Below the pieces are notes generated by a model. It ran no database searches, was not told the DNA's origin, and saw nothing but the letters and a program-made list of their open reading frames with translations. Of a stretch of DNA of 64,000 nt, positions 59,238-64,000 are shown piece by piece; the first letter of the stretch is position 1; every line of letters begins with the position of its first letter. Position numbers and translations under genes: made by a program. Origin of the DNA: Ottowia thiooxydans DSM 14619 (GTDB lineage: Bacteria > Pseudomonadota > Gammaproteobacteria > Burkholderiales > Burkholderiaceae_C); NCBI RefSeq assembly GCF_000422885.1, contig NZ_AUGX01000013.1, positions 186,001-250,000 of the forward strand. The letters run 5' to 3'.

Positions 59238-60218
59238 ATGGAACACTCCAAGCTCTCCCTGGCGCGCCGACTCAAGCTGCAGCAACTGGCCATCTTCGAA
59301 AAGGTGGTGGAGACCGGGTCCATCCTTGCCGCTTCGCGTGAGCTGCACATGACCCAGCCTGCAGTGAGCAAATCGATCCACGAACTGGAAAGTCAGTTCG
59401 GGCAGTTGGTTTTCACCAGGGGAAAGCGGGGCGTGAAGCTCACGGAGTTTGGGGTGATGCTGCAGCGCCATGCGCAGTCGCTGCTGGCCGATTTGCGTTT
59501 CCTGGCAGATGACGTGAATGCGTGGAGCAACGGCGTTTCTGGGCAGGTGGTGGTGGGTGTGCTGCTTTCAGCATCGGCCCGATTGCTGCCCCGCGCAGTG
59601 GTGCTCCTGCACGAAACAGCACCCAACGTGGTGGTGACTGTGCGTGTGGGCTCCAACGATGTGCTCTTTCCAGAGCTCGCGCGTGGCGTGGTGGATGTGG
59701 TGGTGGGGCTTTTACCGGGTGATAGTGCGGAACCTCCGCTGGCCAATCTGACCCACGTTCCCTTGTATGACGAGACACTGTGCGCGGTGGTCGCACGCCA
59801 CCACCCCCTGGCCAGCAGCACCACTATCGACGCCCATCAGCTCGAAGGTCTGGGTTGGATTGTTCCCACCCCGGAATCTGCTGCCTGGCGTTCAGCGCAG
59901 TCGTTCTTCGAGTCTGCTGGGCTCACGGTTCCCAAGCGCCTGGTGGAGTCGGTGTCCGTTCTGACCAACTTGGGTCTTTTGCTGGAATCGTCCATGGTGG
60001 CGCTCATGCCGCATGCAGTGGCAGAGCAATTCGTGCGTTCCGGCCTCATCAGCATCCTGCCGCTGCAATTGGTCAGCAGTTTCGGCAAGGTGGGCTACAC
60101 CTTATACGCTGCACGCACGCCCACGGCCGCCACGCAACGGCTGCTGCAGACGCTGCACGAAGTGGGTGAAAGCGTGCGGTTGCAGCTGATTGAAAACAGC
60201 CCGAGCACGGTCAGCTGA
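59238..60218 (+). CDS. LysR-family transcriptional regulator (GbpR/PcaQ-like)
   Basis: The 326-residue protein begins L-A-R-R-L-K-L-Q-Q-L-A-I-F-E-K-V-V-E-T-G and has the helix-turn-helix A-A-S-R-E-L-H-M-T-Q-P-A-V-S-K-S-I near residues 29-45; the wording (L-R-x-L/Q-L-A-x-F..S-x-x-A-A) is that of the GbpR/PcaQ subgroup. I start at 59238 because the six extra upstream residues are not family-like. It lies upstream of and on the same strand as the meta-pathway operon at 60442 and probably activates it. Confidence 0.88.
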   Translation: MEHSKLSLARRLKLQQLAIFEKVVETGSILAASRELHMTQPAVSKSIHELESQFGQLVFTRGKRGVKLTEFGVMLQRHAQSLLADLRFLADDVNAWSNGVSGQVVVGVLLSASARLLPRAVVLLHETAPNVVVTVRVGSNDVLFPELARGVVDVVVGLLPGDSAEPPLANLTHVPLYDETLCAVVARHHPLASSTTIDAHQLEGLGWIVPTPESAAWRSAQSFFESAGLTVPKRLVESVSVLTNLGLLLESSMVALMPHAVAEQFVRSGLISILPLQLVSSFGKVGYTLYAARTPTAATQRLLQTLHEVGESVRLQLIENSPSTVS

Positions 60219-60307
60219 GATTGTTTGGTTGTACTTGTTGCGGTTGCTGCGGTGCAGCAAATTTCGTTGCCATCCGCCGATAGGAGTGCGAGCAGAGGTG
60301 CAAGCCT

Positions 60308-60321
60308 AGGAAACTATTCCT
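60308..60321. promoter_or_regulatory. Inverted repeat upstream of the meta-pathway operon
   Basis: AGGAA-ACTA-TTCCT, perfect 5-bp arms, about 120 bp before the operon start, in the 223-bp spacer after the LysR gene. It may be a LysR site. Confidence 0.35.
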
Positions 60322-60441
60322 GCTAGTTATACATACAGCCGGCTCTTTCATTATCCAAGCCGGTGTTTTCTCCCTAAAGTCCAGTCGCAGAAGACGCTTT
60401 GATGCGTTCACCCTATCGATGGACTTTTCGGGAGCCCCACC

Positions 60442-61929
60442 TTGCCGCACCTTGTTCCTTGGCCTGCCTCTCTATCGCCCACGCGCAACTACGTGGACGG
60501 CGCTTTCGCCACGACGGCTAAAACCTTCCCTAATATCTGCCCGATCAACGGCGTCAAGCTGGCCGATGTTCACGAGGCAGATGCTGGCTTGGTGGACCGC
60601 GCAGTTCAGGCGGCACGCAAAGCTCTAAACGGTCCTTGGGGCAGCATGTCTCCGGCAGAGCGAGCTGCTGTGCTGCATAAAGTGGCCGATGGCATTGAGC
60701 GCCGCTTTGAGGATTTCGTGGCAGCAGAGGTGGCCGACACCGGGCGCCCTGTAGCGCAGGCCCGCACTCTGGACGTTTATCGGGGTGTTGCCAATTTCCG
60801 GACCTTCGCGGATCTCGTTCGGCTGGCGGGCGGAGAAACCTTCGACATGCGCACCGCCGATGGCCAGGACATCATGAACTACACCGTGCGCAAGCCGCAC
60901 GGGGTGGTCGGCATCATCTCGCCGTGGAATCTTCCGCTGCTGCTGCTCACGTGGAAGGTGGCGCCAGCGCTGGCATGCGGCAATACGGTGGTGGTCAAGC
61001 CTTCGGAAGAGACGCCTTCATCTGCTACCTTGCTGGCAGAAGTAATGCACGAAGCTGGCGTTCCGCCTGGTGTGTTCAATCTGCTGCATGGCTTTGGCCC
61101 GGATTCGGCTGGCGAATTCCTGACGCGTCACCCTGAGCTGGATGCCATCACTTTCACGGGTGAATCCCGCACGGGCAGCACCATCATGAAGGCTGCGGCG
61201 GAGGGCGTGCGTGAGGTGTCTTTCGAGCTGGGTGGCAAGAACGCCGCCGTGGTGTTCGCGGATGCGGATTTTGATGAAGCCGTCGCAGGCGTGATCCGCT
61301 CATCGTTCACCAACTCAGGCCAGGTTTGTCTCTGCTCTGAGCGTGTCTACGTGGAGCGCCCGATTTTTGACCGCTTCGTCGCTGCCCTGAAGGAAAAGAC
61401 TGAGGCGCTGAAGATCGGCTTTCCGGATGAGAGTGGGGTGAACATGGGCTCGCTCATCTCCCATGGACACCGCGACAAGGTGCTGTCGTATTTCAAGCTC
61501 GCGGTCGAGGAAGGTGCCACGGTGGTGACTGGCGGCGGCGTCCCTCAGTTTGGCGACGAACGCGACAACGGCGCTTTCGTGCAGCCCACCATCTGGACGG
61601 GCTTGCCGGACACGGCTCGTTGCGTGCGTGAGGAGGTCTTTGGCCCGGTGTGCCACATTGCCCCGTTCGACACAGAAGAGGAAGTGATTGCTCGTGTCAA
61701 CGACAGCCCCTATGGCTTGGCTGCCTGCGTCTGGACCACTAATCTGAAGCGTGCCCACAACGTTTCACGCCAGTTCCGCGTTGGGATCGCCTGGGTGAAC
61801 ACCTGGTTCCTGCGCGATCTGCGCACTCCGTTTGGGGGAGCCAAGCTGTCGGGCCTGGGCCGCGAAGGCGGGCGGCATTCGCTGGACTTCTACTCAGAAA
61901 TTAGCAATATTTGCATCCGCCTTTCATGA
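60442..61929 (+). CDS. 2-aminomuconic/2-hydroxymuconic semialdehyde dehydrogenase (TTG start)
   Basis: The 495-residue aldehyde dehydrogenase has P-W-N163 for the oxyanion, F-T-G-E-S near 238-242, catalytic Glu262 in F-E-L-G-G-K-N and nucleophile Cys296 in N-S-G-Q-V-C-L-C. The sequence style (N-I-C-P-I-N-G, then P-x-G-G-x-K-x-S-G-L-G-R-E-G-G near the end) is that of the XylG/DmpC/AmnC group oxidising the ring-cleavage semialdehyde. The TTG has GGGAG upstream; no in-frame ATG is better. Its stop overlaps the deaminase start by 4 bp. Confidence 0.87.
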   Translation: MPHLVPWPASLSPTRNYVDGAFATTAKTFPNICPINGVKLADVHEADAGLVDRAVQAARKALNGPWGSMSPAERAAVLHKVADGIERRFEDFVAAEVADTGRPVAQARTLDVYRGVANFRTFADLVRLAGGETFDMRTADGQDIMNYTVRKPHGVVGIISPWNLPLLLLTWKVAPALACGNTVVVKPSEETPSSATLLAEVMHEAGVPPGVFNLLHGFGPDSAGEFLTRHPELDAITFTGESRTGSTIMKAAAEGVREVSFELGGKNAAVVFADADFDEAVAGVIRSSFTNSGQVCLCSERVYVERPIFDRFVAALKEKTEALKIGFPDESGVNMGSLISHGHRDKVLSYFKLAVEEGATVVTGGGVPQFGDERDNGAFVQPTIWTGLPDTARCVREEVFGPVCHIAPFDTEEEVIARVNDSPYGLAACVWTTNLKRAHNVSRQFRVGIAWVNTWFLRDLRTPFGGAKLSGLGREGGRHSLDFYSEISNICIRLS

Positions 61930-62321
61930 AACGCTTCAGCTCATCGGCCATCCCGGCGCCCAAGTTCCATTACACCCCTTGCGTGCAAGCGGGTGCGCAT
62001 TACAGCGTATCTGGCATGGTGGGGCTGGACCCTGCCACGGGGCAGCTGGTGGCTGGAGGGACTGCAGCGCAAACACAGCGCATCTTCGACAACTTGCTGC
62101 TCGCGCTGCCTGACTACGGCCTGAGCCTGCAAGACATGGTGCTTGCCAGAATCTACACCACTGATTTCGCCGCGTTCCCGGAGATCAACGCTATCTGGGA
62201 AGCCATACTGGCAGGGGTTCCAGCGCCTGCTCGCACTTCCCTGGGGGTCCAGGCCTTGCCGCTGGGTGCCGCCGTAGAGATTGAGTTCTCGTTCTATAAA
62301 ACCCCGTCCGCCAAAGCATAA
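61926..62321 (+). CDS. RidA-family protein, probable 2-aminomuconate deaminase
   Basis: The 131-residue protein begins F-S-S-S-A-I-P-A-P and has [12 protein letters not shown] near residues 25-36, Q-T-Q-R-I-F-D-N-L near 52-60 and A-A-V-E-I-E-F-S near 118-125: the RidA/YjgF trimer pattern, with a conserved Arg near 105. 2-aminomuconate deaminases (AmnD, NbaF) belong here and are encoded in exactly this place in 2-aminophenol and 3-hydroxyanthranilate meta-pathway operons. Generic RidA enamine deaminase cannot be ruled out, but the ATGA coupling to the dehydrogenase supports the specific role. Confidence 0.8.
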   Translation: MKRFSSSAIPAPKFHYTPCVQAGAHYSVSGMVGLDPATGQLVAGGTAAQTQRIFDNLLLALPDYGLSLQDMVLARIYTTDFAAFPEINAIWEAILAGVPAPARTSLGVQALPLGAAVEIEFSFYKTPSAKA

Positions 62322-62326
62322 GAGAC

Positions 62327-63139
62327 ATGACACTAAGCATCCAACAGATTGCCGACGCCCTGTGGCAGGCCGAGCAGACCGGCACACCCGTGGCCCCTCT
62401 GCGCGAGGCAATAGCCGCCGCAGCGTCCGGTAGTACGGCCGCCGACGCGCTGGCAGCCGCCTATGCAGTGCAGACCACCAACACTCAGCGCCGCCTGGCC
62501 GCAGGTGAGCGTCTGGTGGGGCGAAAAATTGGTCTGACCTCTCTGGCTGTGCAAAAGCAGCTTGGCGTGGACTCTCCCGATTTCGGTGCACTCTTTGCCA
62601 GCATGGCGGTAGGCCATGGCGAGGAAATCGCTTCCCATCGGCTCATGCAACCCAAGGTGGAGGCCGAGATCGCGCTGGTACTGGAGCGTGATCTGCCTCA
62701 TACACGCCATACCGTGGCTGACATCATCTCGGCCACGGCGTATGCCCTGCCTGCCATTGAGGTTGTGGGCAGCCGCATCGCCAACTGGGACATCCGTCTG
62801 ACCGACACGGTGGCTGACAACGCGTCGTCGGGCTTGTTTGTTCTGGGTTCCCGGCCTGTGAAGCTGTCCGATTTCGATCTGATCCGCTGCGGTATGTCCA
62901 TGGAGCGGCGCGGGGATCCGGTGTCCACCGGCATCGGCGCTGCCTGCCTTGGGAATCCGCTCAACGCTGCAGTCTGGTTGGCCAACACGATGGCCGCACT
63001 GGGTGCGCCATTGCGCGCGGGCGACGTGGTCATGACCGGCGCCCTTGGGCCCATGGTGGTGGCCCAGCCCGGGGATGTTTTCAGCGCACACATCGAAGGC
63101 CTGGGCTCGGTGGACGCCATGTTCAGCCCCGCCGTCTGA
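62327..63139 (+). CDS. 2-oxopent-4-enoate hydratase / 4-oxalocrotonate decarboxylase family
   Basis: The 270-residue protein of the FAH-related hydratase/decarboxylase family has G-R-K-I-G-L-T-S near residues 65-72, the F-G-A-L-F loop near 86 and the metal set Q-P-K-V-E-A-E-I-A (109-117), then A-I-E-V-V near 142 and [10 protein letters not shown] near 235. Homologues DmpE (hydratase) and DmpH (decarboxylase) are too alike to separate by eye. As the only copy before the acetaldehyde dehydrogenase it could be either; a partner may lie beyond the right end. Confidence 0.85.
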   Translation: MTLSIQQIADALWQAEQTGTPVAPLREAIAAAASGSTAADALAAAYAVQTTNTQRRLAAGERLVGRKIGLTSLAVQKQLGVDSPDFGALFASMAVGHGEEIASHRLMQPKVEAEIALVLERDLPHTRHTVADIISATAYALPAIEVVGSRIANWDIRLTDTVADNASSGLFVLGSRPVKLSDFDLIRCGMSMERRGDPVSTGIGAACLGNPLNAAVWLANTMAALGAPLRAGDVVMTGALGPMVVAQPGDVFSAHIEGLGSVDAMFSPAV

Positions 63140-63162
63140 GGCTAGCAAAGCGAGTTATCAAC

Positions 63163-64000
63163 GTGAATACATCTGACAAAAAAATCCCTGTTGCCATCAT
63201 TGGCTCGGGCAACATCGGCACCGATCTGATGATCAAGGTGCTGCGCAACGCGCGGCACCTGAGCATGGGGGCCATGGTGGGCATTGATGCCCAATCCGAA
63301 GGCCTGGCACGCGCCGCTCGAATGGGCGTACCTGCTGTCTCCGATGGCATACAAGGCTTGCTGGCGCTGCCAGGGTTTTCTGAGATCCGTATCGCATTCG
63401 ATGCCACCAGCGCGGGCGCCCACTCACGGCATAACGCCCTGCTTCAGCCGCACGGAATCAAGGTCATCGACCTGACGCCGGCTGCCATCGGTCCTTATGT
63501 GGTGCCTGTGGTGAACCTTGAAGACCATCTGGATGCACCGAACATCAACATGGTGACGTGCGGTGGCCAGGCCACTATTCCCATGGTGCGCGCGGTTTCC
63601 CGGGTAGCGAAGGTGCATTACGCCGAAATCGTGGCCTCGATCGCCAGCAAATCAGCTGGCCCAGGCACCCGTGCCAACATCGACGAGTTCACTGAGACCA
63701 CCTCCAAAGCCATCGTGGACGTGGGCGGCGCCCAAAGCGGAAAGGCCATCATCGTGCTCAATCCCGCTGAGCCTCCTTTGATCATGCGCGACACCGTGTA
63801 CTGCTTTGCGGATGTGAACGCTGATCAGGAGGCGATTGCCGATTCAGTGCAGCGCATGGCGCAGGATGTCGCGGCTTATGTGCCGGGCTATCGCTTGAAG
63901 CAAGAGGTGCAGTTCGAGCGCTTTGACGCACGCAACCCTCTTAACGTCCCTGGCTTAGGCCTGTTGCCGGGCTTGAAGGTCAGCATCTTTCTGGAAGTGG
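63163..64000 (+). CDS. Acetaldehyde dehydrogenase (acetylating), DmpF/MhpF/AmnH-like; 3' end outside window
   Basis: From the GTG at 63163 the frame stays open to the window end (279 codons). It has the NAD motif I-I-G-S-G-N-I-G (12-19) and the catalytic Cys133 in V-T-C-G-G-Q-A-T, both typical of the acetylating aldehyde dehydrogenase that forms acetyl-CoA from acetaldehyde while channelled with the pyruvate-forming aldolase. Family length is about 300-315, so roughly 25-35 residues are missing. The aldolase gene is expected next. Position and content complete the lower meta pathway. Confidence 0.92.
   Translation, partial: MNTSDKKIPVAIIGSGNIGTDLMIKVLRNARHLSMGAMVGIDAQSEGLARAARMGVPAVSDGIQGLLALPGFSEIRIAFDATSAGAHSRHNALLQPHGIKVIDLTPAAIGPYVVPVVNLEDHLDAPNINMVTCGGQATIPMVRAVSRVAKVHYAEIVASIASKSAGPGTRANIDEFTETTSKAIVDVGGAQSGKAIIVLNPAEPPLIMRDTVYCFADVNADQEAIADSVQRMAQDVAAYVPGYRLKQEVQFERFDARNPLNVPGLGLLPGLKVSIFLEV

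Overview
The window looks like chromosome of a metabolically versatile betaproteobacterium (order Burkholderiales, most likely Comamonadaceae or a close relative). The grounds are high GC, five Bug-type tripartite-tricarboxylate (TTT) binding proteins without their membrane partners, many LysR/IclR/GntR-controlled catabolic clusters, and a thin scatter of housekeeping genes (serC, serA, pyrF, comM). I saw no tRNA, rRNA, CRISPR array, prophage or replication origin.

Layout. 0-3.1 kb: the tail of an SMP-30/gluconolactonase-like gene, an RraA-family aldolase, a RIO-type kinase and a LysR regulator. 3.3-11.2 kb: a + strand acyl-CoA catabolic operon (alpha/beta-fold protein without its nucleophile serine, enoyl-CoA hydratase, ADP-forming acyl-CoA synthetase, two unlike acyl-CoA dehydrogenases, SDR, Bug receptor). 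11.2-16.2 kb: serA and serC separated by an array of hairpins, pyrF, repeat-rich spacer and an M48 lipoprotein protease. 16.5-25.2 kb: a GntR/FCD-controlled cluster (AMP-forming acyl-CoA ligase, CaiB CoA-transferase, SDR, acyl-CoA dehydrogenase, APH-like kinase, DctP-like protein; divergent Bug gene). Its composition resembles the levulinate/4-hydroxyacid (Lva) pathway, and its divergent promoter carries two copies of a perfect 15-bp palindrome. 25.3-28.5 kb: a BrkB-like membrane protein and an ECF41 sigma factor with its carboxymuconolactone-decarboxylase-like partner; both of the latter have ECF41-type promoters. 28.6-35.6 kb: a ferredoxin-type reductase, two enoyl-CoA hydratases, a CaiB transferase, an IclR regulator flanked by two copies of one operator, a Bug receptor and a cupin. 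35.7-42.1 kb: LysR with SDR and PNPOx-like genes, comM, and two small or unknown proteins. 42.2-47.2 kb: a truncated GntR gene, then an enolase-superfamily dehydratase, RraA, SDR and Bug operon with a divergent LysR. 47.18-49.0 kb: an insertion-sequence scar with two broken IS5-family transposases and a small secreted protein. 49.0-52.7 kb: Bug receptor, cupin and IclR with a pair of matching operators, then a DUF4240 protein. 52.9-58.1 kb: a complete branched-chain-amino-acid-type ABC importer ending in a DsbA-family isomerase. 58.3-59.1 kb: a class D (OXA) beta-lactamase. 59.2-64.0 kb: a LysR-controlled lower meta-cleavage operon whose gene set (semialdehyde dehydrogenase, RidA-type deaminase, hydratase/decarboxylase, acetaldehyde dehydrogenase) fits the 2-aminomuconate branch; it runs off the right end.

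The common theme is modular catabolism: a dedicated periplasmic receptor or ABC importer, CoA activation or transfer, beta-oxidation-like steps, and a local regulator whose palindromic sites can often be seen. The most interesting points are the Lva-like kinase/dehydrogenase cluster, the three sets of paired operators, the alpha/beta-hydrolase relative with Ala in place of the nucleophile, and the outward-facing truncated transposases that abut the stop codons of the flanking genes.
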